A DNA stretch of 5,182 bases. It comes from Gammaproteobacteria bacterium (GTDB lineage Bacteria; Pseudomonadota; Gammaproteobacteria; Steroidobacterales; Steroidobacteraceae). Of the stretch, positions 1-5,182 are shown piece after piece. Where the stretch lies: contig VBNY01000115.1 of the NCBI GenBank assembly GCA_005877705.1, forward strand, positions 1-5,182. The letters run 5' to 3'. The first letter of the stretch is position 1, and each line of letters begins with the position of its first letter. The notes below the pieces were generated by a model that worked only from the letters and a program-made list of their open reading frames with translations, was not told the DNA's origin and ran no database searches. Made by a program: the position numbers and the translations under genes.

Positions 1-413
1 TTGCGCTGGTGCTTCCCGAGGATCATCGGCACCCGAATGCGCCCCTCGAGAGTGTTGAGCGAGACTGCCCCGCCCTTGAGCGTAAAGGTGCGGTGATCGA
101 AATGGACGCTGGTGCGGCTAAAGCACAGCGCCGCAACCGGCGTGTCCGGGCTGATGCGTCCCAGGGCTCGTTGCGAGCAGTACGCCTTGCAGACCGAGAA
201 GATTGCGTTGCAGGCCATCTGCGCTCCCAGCGGCGTCTCCTGCCGCAACTCTCTGTAGGCCAGGCGATGCAAGTCGACTCGGTTCCAACAGCGTGCGGCC
301 TGCACGAGCGGCACGAGCGAGTTGCAGGCCTCGGCATACGCCGTGCGCAATGCGCTCAACTTGGCGGCCCGCTCCGGCGTCACCTTCAGTCGAATGCAGG
401 CGGTACGCATCAT
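1..413 (-). CDS. tnpB: TnpB-like protein (IS200/IS605 type), N-terminal part, cut by window edge
   Basis: Reading the minus strand from the ATG at 413 gives 137 codons without a stop, running off the left edge. The protein begins MMRTACIRLKVTPERAAKL and continues with AYAEACNSLVPLVQ, LGAQMACNAIFSVCKAY and an RTSVHFDHRTFTLKG stretch. I recognise this as the N-terminal domain of TnpB/OrfB proteins, the RNA-guided endonucleases related to Cas12 that IS200/IS605-type elements carry. The RuvC-like nuclease and zinc-finger parts would lie beyond position 1, so whether the enzyme is intact cannot be judged. The start is fixed by an in-frame TAA at 419-417 and a GAAGAGG Shine-Dalgarno at 429-423, 9 nt before the first of two tandem ATGs. 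No Y1 transposase (TnpA) is visible upstream, so this may be a stand-alone or non-autonomous element. The family call is from memory of the sequence pattern. Confidence 0.8.
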   Translation of the reverse strand, partial: MMRTACIRLKVTPERAAKLSALRTAYAEACNSLVPLVQAARCWNRVDLHRLAYRELRQETPLGAQMACNAIFSVCKAYCSQRALGRISPDTPVAALCFSRTSVHFDHRTFTLKGGAVSLNTLEGRIRVPMILGKHQR

Positions 414-440
414 GCTTTAGCGCCTCTTCGTCACATAGCA

Positions 441-515
441 TTAGATGGTCGCGCTGACGCGACCCTGCGTGCCGACGTAGAGCGCGGAAACCCCGAAGAT
501 ATGGTGGACATTCAT
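441..515 (-). CDS. Possible 24-residue leader ORF between the predicted SOS promoter and tnpB
   Basis: On the minus strand an ATG at 515 opens a 24-codon frame (begins MNVHHIFGVSALYVG, ends RVSATI) that stops with TAA at 443-441, 27 nt before the tnpB start. A GGAG at 526-523 sits 7 nt before this ATG, which is good Shine-Dalgarno spacing, and the predicted promoter start near 536 would give a leader of about 20 nt. The middle is mildly hydrophobic, but I recognise no family. The last codons coincide with the hairpin at 447-464. It could be a true small peptide, a leader coupling translation to tnpB, a fragment of an interrupted gene, or chance. Confidence 0.3.
   Translation of the reverse strand: MNVHHIFGVSALYVGTQGRVSATI
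447..464. repeat. Perfect hairpin, 7-bp stem with 4-nt loop
   Basis: GGTCGCG at 447-453 pairs perfectly with CGCGACC at 458-464 around the loop CTGA. It lies 34 bp before the tnpB start. It could be the subterminal hairpin that IS200/IS605 transposases recognise, an RNA structure in the tnpB leader, or part of the small ORF it overlaps. There is no T-tract on either side, so a standard intrinsic terminator is unlikely. Confidence 0.5.
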
Positions 516-542
516 CCCTTGACTCCGTTGACCACATCTCAC

Positions 543-571
543 ATGGTAGACTGTACATTCATACAGGTCAA
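543..571 (-). promoter_or_regulatory. Sigma70-like promoter directed at tnpB, enclosing the LexA box
   Basis: On the minus strand, TTGACC at 571-566 (5 of 6 to the -35 consensus) is followed by exactly 17 nt and then TACCAT at 548-543 (4 of 6 to the -10 consensus). Transcription would begin near 536 and read through the possible leader ORF into tnpB, with a leader of roughly 120 nt before the tnpB start. The LexA palindrome covers the end of the -35 and most of the spacer, so bound LexA should exclude RNA polymerase. Confidence 0.5.
551..566. promoter_or_regulatory. Predicted LexA (SOS) box
   Basis: The 16-mer CTGTACATTCATACAG is a full match to the CTGT-N8-ACAG form of the LexA operator known from gammaproteobacteria, with an AT-rich centre (one C each side). 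It lies within the -35/-10 spacer of the best minus-strand promoter, which is a typical place for LexA repression. LexA boxes are symmetric, so control of the plus-strand genes starting at 628 is also possible. No lexA gene is in the window to confirm which consensus this host uses. Confidence 0.6.
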
Positions 572-591
572 ATCCATGGACGCAATTCCTT

Positions 592-617
592 CCCTGACTC
601 AAGTCAGGGGGCCCCTG
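592..617. repeat. Two overlapping palindromes upstream of the aminotransferase
   Basis: CCCTGACT at 592-599 and AGTCAGGG at 602-609 form a perfect 8-bp inverted repeat with a 2-bp gap. A second palindrome, CAGGGG-G-CCCCTG at 605-617, shares the CAGGG arm, so the two folds are mutually exclusive. The second ends 10 nt before the start codon at 628, close to the ribosome binding region. It could be an operator or an alternative-folding leader. No T-run follows. Confidence 0.45.
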
Positions 618-627
618 CGGAAACTCT

Positions 628-1818
628 ATGAAGTTCGCTGCGCTCGTTGACCGGATCAGTGGCGAGGGCGCCGATGCGTGGGTCACGCATTACGACGCCA
701 AGGCTGCCCGCGAGCGCGGCGAGGACGTGATCGTCCTCAGCGTCGGTGATCCTGATCTGGAGGCGCCTGGCCCTGTTGTCGAGCGTGCCGTCGAGTGCCT
801 CCGATCCGGCGATACCCATTACACGCCCGCCTCCGGCCGGCACGCGCTGCGTGAGGCGATCGCCGAGGCGCATGCGGCACGCACCGGCCAGCCGACGGAA
901 CCCGAGAACGTCGTCTACTTCGCCGGCGCACAGAATGCGCTGTTTGCGGCCTCGATGTGCCTGGCGGGCGCGGGCGATGAAGTCATCACATTCGACCCGA
1001 TGTATCCAACCTACCCGGCCACCATCGAGGTCTCGGGGGCGCGACTCGTGCGGGCGCCGTCCGGCCCGGGTTTCCGCCCGGATCTGGCGGCGCTGGAATC
1101 ACTCCTCACGGCGCGCACGCGCGCCATCTTTTGGGCCACGCCCAACAACCCGAGCGGCGTCGTACTCAGCGAATCGGAACTCGCGGTCATCGCGGAGCTC
1201 GCACGGCGACACGAGCTGTGGCTCGTGTCGGATGAGGTCTACGCGGGTCTCGCCCCCGGGGGACGCGTGCCGAGCCTCGCGGCGCGCCTGCCCGAGCGGG
1301 TGGTGACCGTCAGTAGCTTATCTAAATCGCACTCGATGCCTGGGTGGCGCGCCGGCTGGCTCGTGGGCCCGCGCGAGCTCGCCACACACGCCGAATCGCT
1401 CGCGATGTGCATGCTGTTTGGCCTCCCGGGCTTCATCCAGGAAGCGGCGATCACGGCGCTGTCGATTGCGCCTGAGGCGGAACGCCGCATCCGGGACTTC
1501 TGCAACGCACGGCGCGAACGGTTCCTGGCTGGGCTTGCAGCGGTCCCCGGCATCCGCGCCACTGCGCCGCAAGCCGGCATGTTCATGATGGTGGACGTGA
1601 GTGCCACGGGCCTGTCGGGCTATGACTTCATGCGCGCGCTGTACGAGCGTGAGAGGGTCTCCGTGCTGGACGGCGGCGCGTTCGGAAGGGCGACGGCTCG
1701 TTTCATCCGGGTGTGTTTCGCAACCGACGAAGCAACGATCGATGCGGCCTGCGCGCGTATCCGGCGCTTTTGTGAGCTCGAGGTCTCGAGCGCGCGAACG
1801 CGGCACGGTGCGTCCTAA
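628..1818 (+). CDS. Class I/II PLP aminotransferase, arginine:pyruvate transaminase-like
   Basis: This 396-residue cytoplasmic enzyme moves an amino group between an amino acid and a 2-oxo acid using pyridoxal phosphate. Visible fold-type I landmarks are SVGDPD (38-43), HYTPASGR (64-71), the cofactor-binding GAQNAL (100-105), NNPSG (173-177), SDEVY (201-205, Asp202 for the ring nitrogen and Tyr205), SLSKSH with the Schiff-base Lys233, GWRAGW (239-244), and FIRVCF with Arg361 for the substrate carboxylate. The order and wording, notably RISGEGADAW near the N terminus, LSKSHSMPGWRAGW and MCMLFGLPGFIQ, resemble Pseudomonas AruH, and the length matches. Substrate is therefore only suggested; no aruI or regulator gene is nearby. 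ATG 628 is the only in-frame ATG after the TGA at 595. The Shine-Dalgarno is weak (GCGGAAA at 617-623). Probably the first gene of a run with the peptidase 30 bp downstream. Confidence 0.93.
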   Translation: MKFAALVDRISGEGADAWVTHYDAKAARERGEDVIVLSVGDPDLEAPGPVVERAVECLRSGDTHYTPASGRHALREAIAEAHAARTGQPTEPENVVYFAGAQNALFAASMCLAGAGDEVITFDPMYPTYPATIEVSGARLVRAPSGPGFRPDLAALESLLTARTRAIFWATPNNPSGVVLSESELAVIAELARRHELWLVSDEVYAGLAPGGRVPSLAARLPERVVTVSSLSKSHSMPGWRAGWLVGPRELATHAESLAMCMLFGLPGFIQEAAITALSIAPEAERRIRDFCNARRERFLAGLAAVPGIRATAPQAGMFMMVDVSATGLSGYDFMRALYERERVSVLDGGAFGRATARFIRVCFATDEATIDAACARIRRFCELEVSSARTRHGAS

Positions 1819-1835
1819 GTCGCGCGTGAATCCCG

Positions 1836-1841
1836 TAGAAT
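1836..1841 (+). promoter_or_regulatory. Possible -10 element for a leaderless peptidase transcript
   Basis: TAGAAT (5 of 6 to TATAAT) ends 7 nt before the peptidase ATG at 1849, which would put the transcript start at or next to the start codon. No Shine-Dalgarno is visible in the 30-bp gap. No convincing -35 lies 16-18 bp upstream (the hexamer is TCCTAA or similar), so it may be chance. Confidence 0.25.
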
Positions 1842-1848
1842 TCGCCCG

Positions 1849-3585
1849 ATGACGGGCGAGAACTTGACGACGCTGGCCGAGGAGTCGGGCTTTCACCGCA
1901 CCGGGCGAATCGACGAGGTCGAGCGCCTGTGCGAGGCGTTCGCGCGCGCCTGGCCACAAACGGTGCGGGTCCTCGAGTTCGGCCGATCGGCCGAAGGCCG
2001 GCCGATGCTCGCGCTGCTGGCATCGCGCGCCGACCCGCGTACAGTCCCTCTGCTCATGCTCCAGGCGGGCATTCACCCCGGCGAGAGCGACGGCAAAGAC
2101 GCGGGCTTCATCGCCCTGCGTGAGCTGCTGAGTGGCGCCGCGGGCGCGAGCGCGCTTGATCGGATCGCGATCGTGTTCGTACCTGCCTTCAACGTCGACG
2201 GCCATGAGCGCTTCGGACGTTGGAACCGTCCGAACCAGAATGGGCCGGAGGAAACCGGCTGGCGCACCACGGCGCAGAACCTCAATCTCAATCGCGACTA
2301 CACCAAGGCCGAGGCGCCGGAGATGCGGGCGCTGCTCGCTCTGGTCCGCGACTGGGACCCGCTCGTGTGCGCCGACTTGCACGTCACCGACGGGGCGGAT
2401 TTCGAGCCGGATATCTCATTGCAGGTGGAGCCGATCAACCAGGGCGATCCGCAGCTGCAGGCCTGCGGCCGCGAGCTGCGCGATGCGCTGATCGCAAAGC
2501 TCGCCGCGCAAGGCTCACTTCCCCTGCCCTTCTACCCGGATTTCGCCCGCACGGACGATCCGGCTTCCGGCTTTGTGCTCACGGTGTATTCGCCGCGGTT
2601 TTCCACCGGTTACTTCCCACAACGCAACCGCTTCACGGTGCTGGTCGAGACCCACTCGTGGAAGGACTACGCGACCCGTGTCAGGGTGACGCGTAACACG
2701 ATCGTGGGACTCGCGGAGCTCGTCAGCGCGCACGGCGCGGGTTGGTTGGAGAAAGCCCGCCAAGCGGACGCCGCGGCGGCTCGCATCGGTGGCTCGGATG
2801 TAACACTGGACTACGCATCCGGGTGGCGTGAGCCGGCGAAAGCCGGTAATGCGGCGAATGCCCCGCCGGCAGCCGCCGCCGAGACTATCGAATTCCGCGG
2901 CTACGCCTACACCCGTACATCATCGCCCGTCTCCGGCGATCTGGTGACCATGTACGATCCGACCACTCCACAGATCTGGCGAGTCCCGTTCCGTCATCAA
3001 GTGGAGGCCTCCCTGGTCGTGAAAGCACCGCTCGGCGGGTATGTCGTGCCGGCGGGCTATGCGCAGGAGATCGGGGCTAAGCTCGCGTTGCACGGCATCG
3101 CGTTCGAGGCGGTGCGCACGCGCATCGACGACGTTCGGGTAGAAATGTTTCGCGCGACACGCGTGAAGTTCTCCAGGGCCCCGTTCGAGGGACGCATGCG
3201 TGTCAAGCTCGAGGGTGCTTGGGCTCGGGAAACACAGGTGATCAGTGTCGGCGCCCTGTTCGTGTCGATCGCGCAGTCGGGCGCACGCCTGCTGATGGCT
3301 TTGCTCGAGCCGCAGGCGCCCGACTCATTCGCCGCCTGGGGCTTCTTCAACGCCTGCTTCGAACAGAAGGAGCACATCGAGCCGTACGTCGCGGAACAGA
3401 TTGCGCGGGAAATGCTCGAGAAGGACCTGCGCCTGCAAGCGGACTTCACCCGCAAGCTGCTGGCAGATCCCGCATTCGCGGCGGACCCGGGTGCGCGGCT
3501 CGAGTACTTCCTGCGCCGCCACGCCTCCTGGGACGCCAGGTACAATCTCTATCCGGTTATCCGTGTGGATGAGCTGCTTGCCTAA
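1849..3585 (+). CDS. M14-family zinc carboxypeptidase-like metallopeptidase
   Basis: The 578-residue protein has the M14 zinc site: HPGE (His76, Glu79) in LQAGIHPGESDGKDAG, and the third ligand His178 in VCADLHVTDG. NLNLNRDY (144-151) carries the substrate-carboxylate-binding Asn/Arg region, and Glu267 in FTVLVETHSW is the likely catalytic base. The peptidase domain spans about 20-300. An Ala/Pro-rich linker (around 330-345) leads to a C-terminal half of about 230 residues with beta-rich and helical parts that I cannot name. No signal peptide is visible, so it probably acts in the cytoplasm, cleaving residues or amide-linked groups from peptide C termini. The substrate is unknown. The start is the only ATG after the upstream stop. 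It has no Shine-Dalgarno but has TAGAAT 7 nt upstream. The same reading frame as the aminotransferase and a 30-bp gap suggest co-transcription. Confidence 0.88.
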   Translation: MTGENLTTLAEESGFHRTGRIDEVERLCEAFARAWPQTVRVLEFGRSAEGRPMLALLASRADPRTVPLLMLQAGIHPGESDGKDAGFIALRELLSGAAGASALDRIAIVFVPAFNVDGHERFGRWNRPNQNGPEETGWRTTAQNLNLNRDYTKAEAPEMRALLALVRDWDPLVCADLHVTDGADFEPDISLQVEPINQGDPQLQACGRELRDALIAKLAAQGSLPLPFYPDFARTDDPASGFVLTVYSPRFSTGYFPQRNRFTVLVETHSWKDYATRVRVTRNTIVGLAELVSAHGAGWLEKARQADAAAARIGGSDVTLDYASGWREPAKAGNAANAPPAAAAETIEFRGYAYTRTSSPVSGDLVTMYDPTTPQIWRVPFRHQVEASLVVKAPLGGYVVPAGYAQEIGAKLALHGIAFEAVRTRIDDVRVEMFRATRVKFSRAPFEGRMRVKLEGAWARETQVISVGALFVSIAQSGARLLMALLEPQAPDSFAAWGFFNACFEQKEHIEPYVAEQIAREMLEKDLRLQADFTRKLLADPAFAADPGARLEYFLRRHASWDARYNLYPVIRVDELLA

Positions 3586-4417
3586 CACCACCCACGAAAA
3601 TGAGTGTCGAAGCAGCAGACTCGCTGTCGCGGCAGCTCTCGCGGTACTCCTGAACTGCACTCACGTGTGGGCTCAGGTACCGGAATATGACCGAGTGGAT
3701 CCGGCGACCCCGGCGCCCTCCAACCGCTTGATGCTCGACATCGAGAGCTACGTTACCGCCCCGTTGCGCTGGGATGGCAAGGACTGGGCATACATTGGGG
3801 GCGCGCTCGCCGTGGTTGCCGCAAGTCATCACTATGACAGCGACGTGCGCACCCATTTCAACAAGGGCTCCAGTGCTCCCCTCGGCAGCACCAACTCCAA
3901 GGATTTACAGGACGCCCTGCCGGCGGCGGCCGCCTTTGCCGGCACCTGGCTGTACGCGAACCTGATCGACGACAGCGACGGGCGCAGAGAGGCCTGGGCG
4001 ATGTTGGAGGCAGCCGGGCTCAGCTCGACAACCGCCTTCGTGCTCAAGTTCGCCGCCGGCCGCAAGCGTCCCGATGAGACCACCGACCCCAATCGCTGGG
4101 GCGCGAGCGGCGCTTCGTTTCCGTCCGTGCACGCGGCGGCCGCGGCCGCGATCGGCACCGTCCTGGCCGAGTCCGGCAACGACGAATATCGCTGGCTGCG
4201 GCGCGTTCTCGGTTACGGCCTCGCCAGCGCCACCGGGTACGAGCGGCTCAAGCACAACGCGCACTGGCTGTCCGATACGGTCGCCGGCGCGGCTCTGGGG
4301 GCGGCGACGGCGCACTTCGTCATGAACCGCAGGTACCATACGAATGCGGACTCCGCGCTGATGTTGTTACCCGTCGAGGGCGGAGTGATGCTGAGCTACA
4401 GTATCCCGTTGCGGTGA
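3569..4417 (+). CDS. Exported PAP2-superfamily phosphatase
   Basis: From ATG 3569 the protein is 282 residues. A basic N-region (CRSSR, 13-17) and hydrophobic stretch (18-35) end in VWA-Q, giving a probable signal peptidase site after Ala35. Cys30 in LLNC is not a good lipobox. The three PAP2 signature blocks are present: KFAAGRKRP (160-168), FPSVH (184-188, a PSGH variant with catalytic-type His188), and ERLKHNAHWLSD (225-236, with Arg226, nucleophile-type His232 and Asp236, where Glu replaces the usual Ser). Such enzymes remove phosphate from lipid phosphates or undecaprenyl pyrophosphate, usually at the outer face of the inner membrane. The real substrate is unknown. Several Ala-rich segments (about 74-87, 115-131, 186-200, 236-250) may be membrane helices. 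The start overlaps the peptidase stop by 17 bp, suggesting coupled translation. The open frame extends further upstream but there matches only out-of-frame peptidase sequence. Confidence 0.85.
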   Translation: MSCLPNTTHENECRSSRLAVAAALAVLLNCTHVWAQVPEYDRVDPATPAPSNRLMLDIESYVTAPLRWDGKDWAYIGGALAVVAASHHYDSDVRTHFNKGSSAPLGSTNSKDLQDALPAAAAFAGTWLYANLIDDSDGRREAWAMLEAAGLSSTTAFVLKFAAGRKRPDETTDPNRWGASGASFPSVHAAAAAAIGTVLAESGNDEYRWLRRVLGYGLASATGYERLKHNAHWLSDTVAGAALGAATAHFVMNRRYHTNADSALMLLPVEGGVMLSYSIPLR

Positions 4418-4434
4418 TGGCCGGAACGCACGGG

Positions 4435-4455
4435 CTAGTCAGCAGCGTGACCTAG
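4435..4455. terminator. Weak hairpin between convergent genes
   Basis: CTAGTCA (4435-4441) can pair with TGA-C-CTAG (4448-4455) with one bulged C and a 6-nt loop. It sits between the PAP2 stop and the antitoxin stop, overlapping the latter, where a bidirectional terminator would be expected. There is no T-tract on either strand, so terminator function is uncertain. Confidence 0.2.
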
Positions 4456-4799
4456 TAGAATTCGGGAGAGCTTACCCGAGCCTCGCCCTTCGATCGCCCG
4501 CCCCGCCGTGCTGATGTCACGCGCAGCTCCACTTGCAGCCCGGCGCGCGTGGCGGTGTTCACGAGCGCATCGAGGCTGAACTGACCGATCTTACCCCTCA
4601 GAAGTGCGTTGAGCCGTGGCTGAGTGAGGCCGAGACGTGCGGCGGCGCGGGCTTGGGTCAGCCCACTTCGTTCGACGAATTCCTCGATCCGGATCATGAT
4701 CTGCGACCGCAGAGCGAGGTTGCGCGCCTCGGACTCTGGGAATCCGAGGTCACGAAACACGTTTCCGCTCCCGCGGACCATCTTGACTCGCTTGCTCAT
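4452..4799 (-). CDS. XRE-family antitoxin, HigA-like
   Basis: This 115-residue protein has the pattern of antitoxins with an HTH_37/XRE-type helix-turn-helix: GNVFRDLGFPESEARNL (12-28), a helix RSQIMIRIEEFVER, then LTQARAAARLGLTQPRLNALLRGK (47-70) as the DNA-binding motif, FSLDALVNTATRAGLQVEL (74-92), and a basic tail. It should bind and neutralise the adjacent toxin and repress the shared promoter. Its ATG overlaps the toxin TGA (ATGA, 4796-4799), and no strong Shine-Dalgarno precedes it, so translation is probably coupled. The toxin-first order is that of HigBA modules. Confidence 0.88.
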   Translation of the reverse strand: MSKRVKMVRGSGNVFRDLGFPESEARNLALRSQIMIRIEEFVERSGLTQARAAARLGLTQPRLNALLRGKIGQFSLDALVNTATRAGLQVELRVTSARRGGRSKGEARVSSPEFY

Positions 4800-5131
4800 C
4801 GTTGCTGTCTCGTGCGTTCTTCGATCACTGCGTGGAAGCGGGCACTCGCAAGTTTCAGATCGAGCTTCGGTGTCTTGCGAGTCTTCTTCGCGAACGCGTG
4901 CAGCACGTACACCGCTTCCGCGAACTTAGCCAAGTAGAGCACGCGATAGTCGCCTTCCTCGTGACTGCGTATCTCGCGCACACCGAGGCCAATAATCGGC
5001 ATCGGCTTCCAGTCTTCCGGGTCACGTCCGTGCTGCACGCGGTTTAGCTGGTGGCCAACCTTGCGTCGCGCCTCCTTTGGAAAATCACGGATGCGACGCA
5101 AAGTGTCACCACACCAGGTAAGCGGTTTCAT
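4796..5131 (-). CDS. RelE/ParE-superfamily toxin, HigB/phage Gp49-like
   Basis: The 111-residue protein carries the typical order of this family: FPKEARRKVGHQLNRVQHG (17-35), DPEDWKPMP (37-45), VREIR (51-55), YRVLYLAKF (62-70) and VYVLHAFAKKTRKTP (74-88), with a basic C-terminal region. Members usually fold as small RNases that cut mRNA on or near the ribosome, stopping translation until the antitoxin binds. The activity here is inferred from family. All motifs look complete, so the module is probably intact. The gene has no clear Shine-Dalgarno, and its TATAAA element lies only 6 nt upstream of the ATG, so a very short leader is possible. Confidence 0.88.
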   Translation of the reverse strand: MKPLTWCGDTLRRIRDFPKEARRKVGHQLNRVQHGRDPEDWKPMPIIGLGVREIRSHEEGDYRVLYLAKFAEAVYVLHAFAKKTRKTPKLDLKLASARFHAVIEERTRQQR

Positions 5132-5137
5132 TGAGAG

Positions 5138-5158
5138 TTTATATCCGTTTTGATATTA
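5138..5158 (-). promoter_or_regulatory. Toxin-antitoxin promoter/operator region
   Basis: ATATC (5141-5145) and GATAT (5152-5156) form a 5-bp inverted repeat with a 6-bp centre in an AT-rich patch unlike the GC-rich surroundings. On the minus strand it includes TATAAA at 5143-5138 and TAATAT at 5158-5153 as possible -10 elements. This is the expected position for autorepression by the HigA-like antitoxin. No good -35 is visible. Confidence 0.45.
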
Positions 5159-5182
5159 AAAGCTAGTCTGGGCGTGGACGCG

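Larger units (their letters stand above)
1..571 (-). mobile_element. Probable IS200/IS605-family element, upstream end unresolved
   Basis: A TnpB-like gene normally marks an IS200/IS605-family element. These insert without target duplication and have subterminal hairpins instead of inverted terminal repeats. The end upstream of tnpB should lie between 414 and the aminotransferase start at 628. Two candidates are visible: just beyond the perfect hairpin at 447-464, or near the minus-strand TTGAC at 571-567, which resembles the short target motifs of this family. I used the second only as an outer limit. The other end is outside the window. Confidence 0.35.

Noticed and set aside
118..558. 146-codon minus-strand frame covering the tnpB start
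   Set aside because: Out-of-frame shadow; its start lies inside the predicted promoter and LexA box, and its sequence resembles no protein, unlike the tnpB frame.
484..624. GCGGAAAC direct repeat (484-491 and 617-624) as insertion target duplication
   Set aside because: Only 8 nt, and IS200/IS605 elements do not make target duplications; probably chance.
9..650. 213-codon plus-strand frame
   Set aside because: Mostly antisense to the TnpB-like gene, with Arg/Gly/Ala-rich composition and no family pattern; only its last 24 codons are mentioned as a possible mini-ORF.
1318..2382. 354-codon minus-strand frame
   Set aside because: Antisense to two strongly supported genes; Arg/Ala/His-rich composition typical of antisense frames in GC-rich DNA, no recognisable motif.
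3057..3545. 162-codon minus-strand frame
   Set aside because: Antisense to the peptidase C-terminal region; Ser/Arg-rich with no domain pattern.
3401..3568. Upstream extension of the PAP2 frame
   Set aside because: Would overlap the peptidase by up to 185 bp and read CRRTCACKRTSP-like sequence; the ATG at 3569 gives a proper signal peptide.
3600..3653. ATG at 3600 as alternative PAP2 start
   Set aside because: It lies in another frame and stops after 17 codons; no frameshift is needed because the 3569 start reads cleanly.
4462..4477. TCGGG/CCCGA inverted repeat as terminator
   Set aside because: Only 5 bp, inside the antitoxin coding end, no T-tract.
4533..4937. 134-codon plus-strand frame across the toxin-antitoxin genes
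   Set aside because: Antisense shadow; both minus-strand proteins match known families along their full length.

Overview
The window looks like chromosomal DNA from a GC-rich proteobacterium, most likely a gammaproteobacterium. The clues are GC-rich third codon positions, an AruH-type aminotransferase, a CTGT-N8-ACAG LexA box, and a HigB/HigA-type toxin-antitoxin pair. This placement rests on family resemblance and composition only; no database search was possible.

Layout. (1) 413 down to the left edge, minus strand: the first 137 codons of a TnpB-like protein of the IS200/IS605 type. It runs off the window, so its nuclease domains cannot be seen. (2) 414-627: a 214-bp intergenic region that is unusually rich in structure. 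It holds a perfect CTGT-N8-ACAG palindrome lying inside a good minus-strand sigma70-like promoter that points at tnpB, a possible 24-codon leader ORF with its own Shine-Dalgarno, a perfect 7-bp-stem hairpin, and a second palindrome cluster just before the aminotransferase. (3) 628-4417, plus strand: an apparent three-gene run of a class I/II PLP aminotransferase resembling arginine:pyruvate transaminase, a cytoplasmic M14-type zinc carboxypeptidase-like protein 30 bp downstream, and an exported PAP2-type phosphatase whose start overlaps the peptidase stop by 17 bp. (4) 5131 down to 4452, minus strand: a RelE/HigB-like toxin followed by an XRE/HigA-like antitoxin with an ATGA overlap and an AT-rich palindrome before the toxin start. 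It converges on the PAP2 gene.

How the parts may work together. The aminotransferase and peptidase could join peptide trimming to amino-acid (possibly arginine) catabolism, but that is inference from adjacency. The toxin-antitoxin pair is a self-contained module. The most notable observation is the predicted LexA-controlled promoter directed at a TnpB gene, which would place an RNA-guided-nuclease-family protein, or the insertion element carrying it, under SOS control. Many other long open frames here are antisense or out-of-frame shadows of these genes in GC-rich DNA.
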